From assembly GCA_021324815.1 (NCBI GenBank), contig JAJPIJ010000013.1:62001-126000 (forward strand): a stretch of 64,000 bases of DNA. Reading direction: 5' to 3'. How positions within the stretch are numbered: position 1 is the stretch's first letter; every line of letters starts with the position of its first letter. This stretch comes from Gammaproteobacteria bacterium (lineage in GTDB: Bacteria; Pseudomonadota; Gammaproteobacteria; JAJPIJ01). Below are positions 51,804-60,777 of this stretch, piece after piece. The notes below the pieces were generated by a model, which was given only the letters and a program-made list of their open reading frames with translations, was not told the DNA's origin and did no database searches. The translations under genes were made by a program, and so were the position numbers.

Positions 51804-52945
51804 GACCGCCGCACGTGAACCAGGAGAGCCAGCAACAGCGCATAGGCACCCGACCAGCACGCGGCCGCCGTCAGCAGAAGCGAATCGCCGCCGGCGACGT
51901 GGGCCGCCGCAAGGCGCGCGCAGGTGGCGGCGGCGATCAACACCGTGCCGATGACGGGCGCCCGGACGCGGGCGGGATCGAGCCTCGCCCGCGTCACGGC
52001 GACGCGCGCCATGACGTTCAACGTCAGGGTTCCCAGCGCCCCGACCGTGAGCGCGTGCAGCGCCGTGGTCACCGCGCCTCCCGCCAGCCACGCCCGCGCA
52101 AACAGCAACAGGCCAACAGCGATCCAGGCGTAACCGACGCCAAGGCACCACAGATCCGGCCGCGCGCGCGCCGCCCATAGCCGCCAGCGCAGCATGCGCA
52201 CCAGCGCCATGACGCCCGCCGCGGCGATCGCAATTCCCGCCGGAACGCGGCCCCACGGAATCACCGCCAGGATCAAGGCCACGACCACGCTGGCGATCAA
52301 GCCGGCCTCCAGTCGCGGTTGGACGCGCGGCCCGAGATACTGCCCCTGACGATAGAACTGGCCCGCGGCCGCCGGCGCGATGATGCGGCCGCCCATGAAC
52401 AGCATCAGCAGCGCGAACAGCAGCACCGCCTCGGCATAGGCCAGGTGTTGCGCCCCGCCGGCGGCCGCGTATCTGGCGATCTCCTGCGCGATGGCGGCGA
52501 GCGCAATCCCGGCGATCATGAATACAAAGGACTGGTTGCGCGCCTTCTTCGCGGCCCGCAGATATTTCGGCGCGACCTCCATGACCAGCATGACCACAAA
52601 GGCGCTGTTGAAGGCGACGGCCGCCGGATTCCGGGGCAGGAGCAGAAAGGACGTGCGCGCGGCGATCCACAGGCCGAGCAATGCGAGCAGCCGGCCCGGG
52701 GGAAGGCTGCCCAGCAGATAGCCGGCGATCACGGCGAGCGCGTAGCCGAACAGCATTTCGTGCGCATGGCCGAGGCTGCCCGTCAGGGCCGGTGGCACGC
52801 GCTGAAATCCGGTCATGCCGAGGACGGAGAGCGGCAGCACCAGGATTGCGTGCATTGTCGCCAAGGGGAAAAAAATCTCGTGCGCGGGCAATCGATGGGA
52901 AAGCCATGGGGATGCCGTCGAGTGATGGGTTGCGCCGGAGGTCAC
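51800..52945 (-). CDS. NnrS family membrane protein
   Basis: Multi-TM; GSLGHAHEMLFGYALAVIAGYLLGSL, HALTVGALGTLTLNVMARVAVTR. Confidence 0.85.
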   Translation of the reverse strand: MTSGATHHSTASPWLSHRLPAHEIFFPLATMHAILVLPLSVLGMTGFQRVPPALTGSLGHAHEMLFGYALAVIAGYLLGSLPPGRLLALLGLWIAARTSFLLLPRNPAAVAFNSAFVVMLVMEVAPKYLRAAKKARNQSFVFMIAGIALAAIAQEIARYAAAGGAQHLAYAEAVLLFALLMLFMGGRIIAPAAAGQFYRQGQYLGPRVQPRLEAGLIASVVVALILAVIPWGRVPAGIAIAAAGVMALVRMLRWRLWAARARPDLWCLGVGYAWIAVGLLLFARAWLAGGAVTTALHALTVGALGTLTLNVMARVAVTRARLDPARVRAPVIGTVLIAAATCARLAAAHVAGGDSLLLTAAACWSGAYALLLALLVHVRRS

Positions 52946-52994
52946 GAGCCGATTCTACGCCTGCGCCGCGCCCCGGGGATGCCTGCGCCGGCGG

Positions 52995-54206
52995 TCAGCC
53001 GGGACGGCCGTCGGCACGTGGACGCAGCAGCTTGGGCGCATAGACGATCAAATAGATCAAAAACGCCCCCGCCCACAGGCAGCTCGCGACATGGGTCGCC
53101 ACAACGATGTTGACCGCCGGCACCGCCAGGGGGGTGATGATCCGCAACATTGCGGCGAACGAAATCATCAGATAGGCCGCGGCGATGACCGGCGCGACCT
53201 TGAGCGGCCGGCCGGTGTGGCCCAGCGCCACCCGCGACATCATCCCCAGCGTGAAGGTGCCGATGGCGCCGGCGCCGAGGCCGTGGATGGCGTCCTGCCA
53301 TCGCATCCAGCCCGTGAGCGACGCCGCCCTGAGCAGCAGCCCGATCACCACCCAGGCGTAGCCCAGATGCAGCACCCACAGGATCGGCCGGCCCGCCGTC
53401 TTCACCGTCTGCCAGCCGCGCATGCGCCAGGCGTTGATGGCGCCGGCCGTCAATGCCGCCAGGCCCTGCAACCAGGGCAGGGCGGGAATGAACTCCAGTC
53501 CCGTCAACGCCAGCACGGCGTACAGCGCCCACCGGTCGGTCCAGTTGGGTTCGCGCGGCGGACTGCCGACCGCATTGGCGGTGAAGCTCGGCACCACGCG
53601 TCCGCCCACGACCACCATGAGCACGGTGACCAGATCGATCGCCGTCTTGAGGCCCAGCTCCTCTCCATTCGGGACGATCCGCATGGCGCCCAGATGAATC
53701 AGCGCATCGGCGGCGGCGAACGCCATCAGCACCCGCGGAAACAGGAAATGGCGCGGTTTGCCGGCGGCGACGATGGACGGGCGGATGGCCGCCGCCAGCG
53801 CCGGGAAAAAAGCCGCATCAACGATCGCAACCAGCCACAGCGGCAGCCACGCGCTCAGCAACATCGCCGCGCGGCCGGCCAGCCAGATCGCGGCCAACGC
53901 CGCCAGCGCGCCGCCCCTGTGTCCCGGCACGCCGGTCCAGTTCGGGACCGCCGTCAGCAGAAATCCCGCGATGACGGCGGCGGTGAAGCCGAAAATCATC
54001 TCATGGCCGTGCCACACCGGCGCCATGTAATTCATGGGCAGCGGGAAGACGGCGCCGTAGATAAGCGACCACAACGGCATCCACACCGAGGCGGCAAGCG
54101 CCGCGAGCAGGAAGAACGGCCGGAACCCCAGCGCCCAGACGGGATGTGACCAGGAACGCATCACCTGCCCACGCGCGCGGACAAGGCGGAAAAACGAACG
54201 CGGCAT
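52995..54206 (-). CDS. nnrS: NnrS family membrane protein
   Basis: ALGFRPFFLLAALAASVWMPLW, MAPVWHGHEMIFGFTAAVIAGFLLTAVPNWTG, HGLGAGAIGTFTLGMMSRVALGHTGRPL. Confidence 0.93.
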   Translation of the reverse strand: MPRSFFRLVRARGQVMRSWSHPVWALGFRPFFLLAALAASVWMPLWSLIYGAVFPLPMNYMAPVWHGHEMIFGFTAAVIAGFLLTAVPNWTGVPGHRGGALAALAAIWLAGRAAMLLSAWLPLWLVAIVDAAFFPALAAAIRPSIVAAGKPRHFLFPRVLMAFAAADALIHLGAMRIVPNGEELGLKTAIDLVTVLMVVVGGRVVPSFTANAVGSPPREPNWTDRWALYAVLALTGLEFIPALPWLQGLAALTAGAINAWRMRGWQTVKTAGRPILWVLHLGYAWVVIGLLLRAASLTGWMRWQDAIHGLGAGAIGTFTLGMMSRVALGHTGRPLKVAPVIAAAYLMISFAAMLRIITPLAVPAVNIVVATHVASCLWAGAFLIYLIVYAPKLLRPRADGRPG

Positions 54207-54288
54207 CCCATGGACATTTCTCCTTGAGCCGCCACCGGGGCGGCATCGTCAAAATATACACCCGCTTCAGACCGGCGCACTGTTGTGT

Positions 54289-56052
54289 TCAGGGCCTGGG
54301 AAGCATGGAAACGACATGGTCGGCGACACGGAAGCTGTTGGCGTAGATGGTGAAGGTAAAGGGGACGCTGCCGCCCGTGGGCATGAAGCTGCCATCGCTG
54401 ACGTACAGGTTCTCGACGTCGTGCACGCGGCAGTGACTGTCGAGCACGGAGGTCGCCGGATCGGCGCCGAAGCGGCAGCCGCCGGCCTGGAGATTGGGCG
54501 TGGGCGCGCCGTTCGGCGCCGAGACCACATCGCGGAATTTCATCCGCTCGAGCACCGGCCGCGCACGATCGGAGAGATACTGCGACACCCTGTCGTCATG
54601 GGGATGGCGGCCGATGCGCACGCGCGCCACCGGCAATCCCCATTTGTCCTTCACCACCGGATCGAGCGTCACAAAGCAATCGTCTTGTGGCAGCCAGTCA
54701 CAGAAGATTTCAAAGCGCAGAATGCGGCTCGTCTTGAACACCTGCTCCAGCCGGCGCTTGAGCGTCGCGCCCCACACCAGCGTGCCATCCTCCGCGAATC
54801 GCTCGGAGAGCGCGCGGGCGAGGTAGCCGGGGGAGTTGAGCACGAAATCGATGGTGCCGCCCTTGGCCCTTCCACCCAGCGCCGGGTCCTCGATGTGATA
54901 CCAATCCTGCAAGCCGCGGTTGACGAACGGCCCGATCTGTTTCATCTCTTCGACCACGCCGGCGTCCATCCCGTCATAGGGCAGATGGCCGGCGCCCGTC
55001 GCGCCGGCGGAGAAGATCAGGTTGCGGCCCACCTGGCCGCGATTGTTGCCCAGGCCCCGCGGATGCTTCGGGCCGGTCGACAGCAGCAGGAGGCGCGCGG
55101 ATTCGATCGCCTGGCAGGCGACGACATAGACATGCGCATCCACGCGCCGCTGGATGCCTTCCCGATCGTAATAGAGGGCGCCGGTGACGCGGCCGCGGTG
55201 GTCGCTTGTCAGCTTGAAAACATGGGCGTGGGGCCGGATCTCGCAGCGACCGGTGGCGACGGCGCGATCGAGGAGCGCGGCGCGCGCGCCGCCCTTGGCG
55301 CCGCTGGCGCAGCCGTAGCTGCCGCAGAAGCCGGAATACTGGCAGCCGCCGCGACCCCTAGCCGGCGCCGGCAGGATGGCGCGGGCCACCGGCAGCGGCG
55401 TCAGGCCGAGCTCGCCGCAGGCGCGATCGATCCACCCCGCGAGCACGTGCTCCCGCGTGGGCGGAAAGGGGAAGTCGGCGGTCGAGCGCGGCTCGGCGAA
55501 GCGGTGCGAAACGACGCGGCCGGAGACGCCGACCTCGCGCTCGACCCGGGCGTAGTAAGGCTCGAGATCGTCGTAACTGATCGGCCAGTCGGCGATGTTC
55601 GCGCCGGCGATGGGACCGAAGGTGTCGAGCAGATGAAAATCGTCCGGCTTGAGGCGGAAGAACTGGCCGCTCATGAAATTCGACGAGCCGCCGACGCAAT
55701 TGCCGTTCCAGTAATCGTGGCCGGATTTCGGATCGGAGGTGGGCAGCGCCGACCAGCCGCCGTCGGCGGGCTCCTCGATCACCTGCGGCTCGTCGAGGTG
55801 ACTCGATCGGAACGGCCGGCGGTGGCAGCAGGCGAGTTCGTCCTTGTAGAAATCCTTCTCCGTGAACCAGGGACCCTTTTCCAGCACCACCACCGAGAAG
55901 CCGGCCCGCGCAGCCTCGAAGGCCACCGGGGCGCCACCGGCGCCGCTGCCGATCACGCAAACGTCGCAGTCCTTCACCGCTTCAGCAACTCGAAATAACG
56001 CTTGTCCGCCGGCGGGCGGGGGAAGCCGGGTATGTAATCCAGCCATGTCCAA
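54289..56052 (-). CDS. GMC-family FAD oxidoreductase (gluconate 2-dehydrogenase alpha-like)
   Basis: DVCVIGSGAGGAPVAFEAARAGFSVVVLEKG; GNCVGGSSNFMSGQFFR; C-terminal TSVLDSHCRVHDVENLYVSDGSFMPTGGSVPFTFTIYANSFRVADHV. Confidence 0.9.
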   Translation of the reverse strand: MDMAGLHTRLPPPAGGQALFRVAEAVKDCDVCVIGSGAGGAPVAFEAARAGFSVVVLEKGPWFTEKDFYKDELACCHRRPFRSSHLDEPQVIEEPADGGWSALPTSDPKSGHDYWNGNCVGGSSNFMSGQFFRLKPDDFHLLDTFGPIAGANIADWPISYDDLEPYYARVEREVGVSGRVVSHRFAEPRSTADFPFPPTREHVLAGWIDRACGELGLTPLPVARAILPAPARGRGGCQYSGFCGSYGCASGAKGGARAALLDRAVATGRCEIRPHAHVFKLTSDHRGRVTGALYYDREGIQRRVDAHVYVVACQAIESARLLLLSTGPKHPRGLGNNRGQVGRNLIFSAGATGAGHLPYDGMDAGVVEEMKQIGPFVNRGLQDWYHIEDPALGGRAKGGTIDFVLNSPGYLARALSERFAEDGTLVWGATLKRRLEQVFKTSRILRFEIFCDWLPQDDCFVTLDPVVKDKWGLPVARVRIGRHPHDDRVSQYLSDRARPVLERMKFRDVVSAPNGAPTPNLQAGGCRFGADPATSVLDSHCRVHDVENLYVSDGSFMPTGGSVPFTFTIYANSFRVADHVVSMLPRP

Positions 56053-56666
56053 CCGGCCTCGCGGGTGTTGCCGCCGTACACGGGATCGGTCAGCAGCGCC
56101 TCGAGCAGGTAATATAGCAGCAGCGCCAGCCAGTTCCTGCCCGCCTCGCTCCCCCGCTCCATCCGGCGAAGCAGCGCCTCCCGCCCGGACACCGTGAGCG
56201 TGTCAAACGATCCGCCTGCATGATCCCGGACCCATGTCTTTTGCAGCCAGCCGGCGCCCGCCAGCAGAAATTTTTTCTCCTGCGGATCCGCATCCGGCGC
56301 GTCGAGGGCCGCGCGCAGATAGCCGATGGCGTTGATCTGCGCGGCGCCGGGCGCGCCGGCCTCCACCGGCAGGAGGTGCGCCTGCACCGACGCAATGATT
56401 TCCCAGAGGGGGTCGGAACCCGCGTCGGTGGCGGCGGGGACCGGGGCGGCATCCGCGATTTCCGTCACGCCGAGAACGAGGCCGGCACCGGCGGTCAGGC
56501 TTTTCAGAAACGCCCGCCGGCGCAGCAACAGGCGCTCTCCTATCACCCTGGCCTGCGCGGCATGGGAATAACGGAATGCCGGGCGCGTGGTGGAAACAAC
56601 GGATGTGGCGCGCGTGATTTTCACTGGCGGGCGGGTTGTATCACCCCGGCTGGAGCAAATCCGCAA
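55974..56666 (-). CDS. Gluconate 2-dehydrogenase subunit 3-like protein with Tat-like leader (start uncertain)
   Basis: RRRAFLKSLTAGAGLVLG leader; GRNWLALLLYYLLEALLTDPVYGGNTREAGWTWLDYIPGFPRP. Confidence 0.8.
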   Translation of the reverse strand: MRICSSRGDTTRPPVKITRATSVVSTTRPAFRYSHAAQARVIGERLLLRRRAFLKSLTAGAGLVLGVTEIADAAPVPAATDAGSDPLWEIIASVQAHLLPVEAGAPGAAQINAIGYLRAALDAPDADPQEKKFLLAGAGWLQKTWVRDHAGGSFDTLTVSGREALLRRMERGSEAGRNWLALLLYYLLEALLTDPVYGGNTREAGWTWLDYIPGFPRPPADKRYFELLKR

Positions 56667-56817
56667 TTCGCGGTTTTTATCAACCAGCGCTGGTTATGTG
56701 AAACCGCGGCGATGGCGGTTTTCATTGGTTCGACGGTTTCCTTGACGTGCATCCGCGCAAAAGGGCGATGATTTTATGATGATGACCGCCGGCCGGCGAA
56801 AATTAATTCGAGGAAAT

Positions 56818-56831
56818 TTGATCTGGATCAA
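56818..56831. promoter_or_regulatory. FNR/ANR-type box upstream of pqq cluster
   Basis: TTGATCTGGATCAA; both half-sites match consensus; 76 nt between the box end and the pqqB ATG. Confidence 0.75.
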
Positions 56832-56868
56832 AAAGAATGCAAAGCGGGCGGAGCACACATTAGAGCTG

Positions 56869-56910
56869 ATGATATTGGCATGGACGGTGCCTGAAGTGTC
56901 GGCCATATGC
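56869..56910 (+). pseudogene. pqqA: Candidate pqqA remnant (N-terminal part only), running into pqqB in another frame
   Basis: [14 protein letters not shown] immediately upstream of pqqB; shares W-x2-P-x-V-S-x-I-C with Methylobacterium-type PqqA (recalled MKWAAPIVSEICVGMEVTSY...), but the E-x3-Y core is missing. Confidence 0.55.
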
Positions 56911-57827
56911 GAATACATATTCTTGGCTCGGGCGCGGGCGGCGGGTTCCCGCAGTGGAATTGCAACTGCCGAAACTGCGACGGCTTCCGCAAGGGGACCA
57001 TTCGGGCCCGCCGCCGCACGCAGTCATCCATCGCGGTGAGCAGCGACTCCCTGAACTGGGTGCTGTTCAACGCCTCCCCCGACATCCTCGCCCAGCTGCA
57101 TGCCCTGCCCGCCATGCAGCCGGCGAGAGCGGTTCGTGACACCGGCATCCGCGGCATCGTGCTCATCGACAGCCAGATCGATCACACGACGGGGCTGCTG
57201 ATGTTGCGCGAGTGCACCCGGCCGTTGCGCGTATATTGCACCGAGGCCGTGTACGAGGACCTAACCACGGGGAATCCGATCTGCGACGTGCTTTCGCATT
57301 TTTGCACCGTGGACTGGCAACCCATCCGGTTCAACGGCGCCGGCTGCACGTTCACGGTGCCGGGGGTGGAGCGCCTGTGCCTTGCGGCCCATCCACTCAA
57401 GAGCAAGGCGCCACCCTACTCGCCGCATCGGAATCATCCCCATGTCGGCGACACCATCGGCGTTGTCATCGAGGATCTCACGACGGGCGGCAGGCTGTTT
57501 TACGCGCCGGGACTGGGGGAAATGGAGCCCCACGTCCTGCCGCTGATGCGGAACGCCGATTGCGTGCTGGTTGACGGCACCTTCTGGCGCGAGGACGAAA
57601 TGGCGGCGGCGGGGATCGCCGACAAGCGTTCCCGGGAGCTCGGACATCTGCCGCAATCCGGTCCCGGTGGAATCATCGAGGTACTGGCGCCGCTGTCGAG
57701 GCCCCGGAAGATTTTGATTCACATCAACAACACGAATCCGATCCTGGACGAGGATTCGCCCGAACGGGCGGAGCTGACGCGTGCAGGCATCGAGGTTTCC
57801 CACGACGGAATGGAGATCGCACTATGA
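56907..57827 (+). CDS. pqqB: PQQ biosynthesis protein PqqB
   Basis: [68 protein letters not shown]. Confidence 0.96.
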   Translation: MRIHILGSGAGGGFPQWNCNCRNCDGFRKGTIRARRRTQSSIAVSSDSLNWVLFNASPDILAQLHALPAMQPARAVRDTGIRGIVLIDSQIDHTTGLLMLRECTRPLRVYCTEAVYEDLTTGNPICDVLSHFCTVDWQPIRFNGAGCTFTVPGVERLCLAAHPLKSKAPPYSPHRNHPHVGDTIGVVIEDLTTGGRLFYAPGLGEMEPHVLPLMRNADCVLVDGTFWREDEMAAAGIADKRSRELGHLPQSGPGGIIEVLAPLSRPRKILIHINNTNPILDEDSPERAELTRAGIEVSHDGMEIAL

Positions 57828-58594
57828 CTTTCCTGAGCAACATCAATCTTGCCATCGCTGAGAATTTCGAGGCGGACGATCAACCCTGGTCGCGCGACGA
57901 GTTCGAGCGCCGGCTGCGCGCCAAGGCGAAGTCCTACCACATTCACCACGAGTTTCACGTGCTCATGAACGAGGGCAGGCTCGACCCGGCGGCCATCCGG
58001 GGCTGGGTCGCCAACCGCTTCTACTACCAGGTGGCCATCCCGGTGAAGGACGCGGCGATCATGGCCAACTGCCCGCACCGTGACGTGCGCCGGCATTGGA
58101 TACAACGCATCATCGATCATGACGGCACGCAGGGCGAGGAGGGCGGCATCGAGGCCTGGCTGCGCCTCGGCGAGGCGGTGGGCCTGACGCGCGAGGAGCT
58201 GTGGGATCAGCGGCACGTTTTGCCCGGCGTGCGCTTCGCGGTGGACGCCTACATCAACTTCGCGCGCCGGGTGTCGTGGCAGGAGGCGGCGTGCTCATCG
58301 CTCACCGAGCTGTTCGCGCCCACCATCCACCAGCAGCGGCTGGACAACTGGCCCCGGCACTATCCCTGGATCAAGCCCGAGGGCTACGCCTATTTCCGCA
58401 AGCGGCTGTTCGAGGCGCCGCGTGACGTGAAGAACGGCCTCAAGATCACGCTCGACTCCTTCAAGACCCGCGCCGAGCAGGAACACGCGCTCCACATCCT
58501 GCAGTTCAAGCTTGACGTCTTGTGGACCATGGTCGATGCGATGTGGATGGCGTACATCGCCCAAAAGCCGCCGTACTGGAATATCGAGCAATGA
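57824..58594 (+). CDS. pqqC: Pyrroloquinoline-quinone synthase PqqC
   Basis: [66 protein letters not shown]. Confidence 0.96.
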   Translation: MTFLSNINLAIAENFEADDQPWSRDEFERRLRAKAKSYHIHHEFHVLMNEGRLDPAAIRGWVANRFYYQVAIPVKDAAIMANCPHRDVRRHWIQRIIDHDGTQGEEGGIEAWLRLGEAVGLTREELWDQRHVLPGVRFAVDAYINFARRVSWQEAACSSLTELFAPTIHQQRLDNWPRHYPWIKPEGYAYFRKRLFEAPRDVKNGLKITLDSFKTRAEQEHALHILQFKLDVLWTMVDAMWMAYIAQKPPYWNIEQ

Positions 58595-58618
58595 TCGCCG
58601 GCGAGTGTGACGGGAATC

Positions 58619-58890
58619 ATGTTGAAATCGATACCGCGGCTCTTGCCCGGCAGACGCCTGCAATGGGAGGCGGCGCAGAATTGCTGGGTCATCCTTTATG
58701 CCGAGGGTATGGTGAAGCTCAACCCGAGCGCCGCTGAAATTCTCAGACGGGTGGATGGCGTAAGCACAGTTGATGAGATCATCGCCGATCTCAAGCGCGC
58801 CTTCCCCGGCGCGTGCTTGAAAACGACGTCTGCAAATTCATGGAGACAGCCCATGTCCGGCAGTGGCTATATTCCGAACCTCGTCAATAA
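58619..58890 (+). pseudogene. pqqD: PqqD, interrupted by an apparent 1-nt frameshift near 58811-58815
   Basis: Frame 1: [65 protein letters not shown]; continuation in another frame: [25 protein letters not shown]-stop (58813-58890). Confidence 0.75.
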
Positions 58891-60025
58891 GCCGCTGTGG
58901 CTGCTGGCCGAGGTCACCTACGCCTGTCCGTTGCAGTGTCCGTATTGCTCCAACCCCGTCGATTACGCGCGTTACAAGAACGAACTCACCACCGAGGAAT
59001 GGATCCGCGTTCTCAAGGAGGCCCGCGCCATGGGGGCGGTCCAGCTCGGCTTTTCCGGCGGCGAGCCGCTGGCGCGGCGCGACCTGGAGGTATTGATCGC
59101 GGAGGCGCGGCGAATGGGCTATTACACCAACCTCATCACCTCGGGAATGGGCCTCACCGAGGAGCGCATCCGCGCCTTCAAGGACGCGGGGCTGGATCAC
59201 ATCCAGGTCAGCATCCAGGCGCCCGAGAAGTCGCTCAACGACTACATCGCCGGCACGGAATGTTTTGAGCAAAAACTGCACGCCTTGCGTCTGGTCAAGC
59301 AATACGACTTCCCGATGGTGCTCAACTTCGTCCGCCACCGGCTGACCGAGGATTACGTCAAGCCGATGCTCGATCTGGCCATCGAGGTGCAGGCCGATTA
59401 CGTGGAACTCGCCTTCACCCAGTACACCGGCTGGGATCACCTCAACCGCGACCATCTGCTGCCCACCCGCGAGCAGGTGCGGCGATCCGAGCGCATCGCC
59501 CATGAATACCAGGAGCGGATGCGCGGCAAGATGAAGATTCTCTTCGTCGTCCCGGATTATTACGAGGGCCGGCCCAAGGCCTGCATGAACGGCTGGGCCT
59601 CGGTGTTTCTCATCGTCACGCCGGATGGCACCGCCCTGCCCTGCCACTCGGCGCGCATCCTGCCGGGCATGGAATATCCCAGCGTGCGCCGGCACGGTAT
59701 CGAGTGGATATGGAGGGAATCGCCGGCATTCAACCGCTTCCGCGGCTTCGACTGGATGAAGGAAACGTGCCGCGCCTGCCCGGAGAAAACGAGCGATTTC
59801 GGCGGCTGCCGCTGTCAGGCCTACCTACTCACCGGCGATCCCTGCAACGCCGATCCGGTGTGCGGAAAATCACCGCACCACGGGGCCATTCTGGACGTCG
59901 TTGAAAGGACGGAGCGCGTCGTTGCCGGGACAGCAGAGCCGAAACCACTCCTCTTCCGCAATCCGCGCAACTCCAAAATCGTCACTGCGGAAATGCAACT
60001 TCCACGCACGATCACCCGGGAGTGA
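58853..60025 (+). CDS. pqqE: PqqA peptide cyclase PqqE (radical SAM)
   Basis: [73 protein letters not shown] cysteines [32 protein letters not shown]. Confidence 0.95.
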   Translation: MSGSGYIPNLVNKPLWLLAEVTYACPLQCPYCSNPVDYARYKNELTTEEWIRVLKEARAMGAVQLGFSGGEPLARRDLEVLIAEARRMGYYTNLITSGMGLTEERIRAFKDAGLDHIQVSIQAPEKSLNDYIAGTECFEQKLHALRLVKQYDFPMVLNFVRHRLTEDYVKPMLDLAIEVQADYVELAFTQYTGWDHLNRDHLLPTREQVRRSERIAHEYQERMRGKMKILFVVPDYYEGRPKACMNGWASVFLIVTPDGTALPCHSARILPGMEYPSVRRHGIEWIWRESPAFNRFRGFDWMKETCRACPEKTSDFGGCRCQAYLLTGDPCNADPVCGKSPHHGAILDVVERTERVVAGTAEPKPLLFRNPRNSKIVTAEMQLPRTITRE

Positions 60026-60174
60026 CCATGCCGCCGGCCAGGATGTGCCGCAGGGCCTAGGCGAGACATGATTCCACGCCCGGTGGTCGCCGGCGTCATC
60101 GGTCGAATCTCGCTTTCATGTAATTTTTACAAGCATGATTCATCGGCACAATTCAATAATAATTGCGTGTATTT

Positions 60175-60188
60175 TTGATCTAGATCAA
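60175..60188. promoter_or_regulatory. FNR/ANR-type box upstream of cytochrome oxidase operon
   Basis: TTGATCTAGATCAA, a perfect 14-bp palindrome. Confidence 0.78.
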
Positions 60189-60312
60189 TTTTTATCCTCA
60201 TGGGGCTTTTTTCAGACCCGATTTTTGTAAAATAAAAAAATTGAATTGATTGCCACCCAAAAAAAAGCAAAGTCTTCAAGAAAAAACGCCGATCGTCCGG
60301 GGTCCTTATTTG

Positions 60313-60777
60313 ATGGGTTATTCCACAATCGTTGGTTTGCTGGTCATCGCAGTAATCATCGGGCTGGTCGTCATAAACACGCGCATCGCCCTAGCCGGCA
60401 ACTCGAAAGTCCTGAACAGGCTTTACAACTCGCTGCAGCGGGTGCGCCTGTTCAAAATGCTCCGGCGAAGGGGGGTTGACGTCGGCGATTATCTGCGCAA
60501 GACCGAGGTGTCCGACATGAGGCGGCAGATCGCGAGATGCGAAACATGTCAGAACATCCGGGCCTGTGACAGCGCGTTGGAAAGGGAGGATGCCGCCGGC
60601 GGCGATATCTCCTTCTGTCCGAATAAGGCGGCACTTGAGCTGTATCAAGGCGATGAAGACACAACGAAACAAGAATCTTCCTTCCGGGCAGGCGTGAAAA
60701 ACCAGGCGCCGGGTGGGAACCGAACTGAGACGGGAGAACGAAAATCATGCATGGTGGGAGTCAATTTAAAAGATTAA
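60313..60777 (+). CDS. Membrane-anchored Cys-motif protein (DUF6455-like)
   Basis: N-terminal TM MGYSTIVGLLVIAVIIGLVVI; CETCQNIRACDSALEREDAAGGDISFCPNKAALELY. Start moved to ATG 60313; overlaps coxB start. Confidence 0.7.
   Translation: MGYSTIVGLLVIAVIIGLVVINTRIALAGNSKVLNRLYNSLQRVRLFKMLRRRGVDVGDYLRKTEVSDMRRQIARCETCQNIRACDSALEREDAAGGDISFCPNKAALELYQGDEDTTKQESSFRAGVKNQAPGGNRTETGERKSCMVGVNLKD

Noticed and set aside
57714-57727. TTGATTCACATCAA, a good FNR-type box
   Set aside because: It lies inside pqqB and encodes the conserved LIHINNTNP motif, so the match is most simply explained by coding constraint.
58607-60025. A genuine PqqD-PqqE fusion protein
   Set aside because: The junction residues are not PqqD-like, while another frame encodes the expected PqqD C-terminus and stop; a frameshift explains it better.
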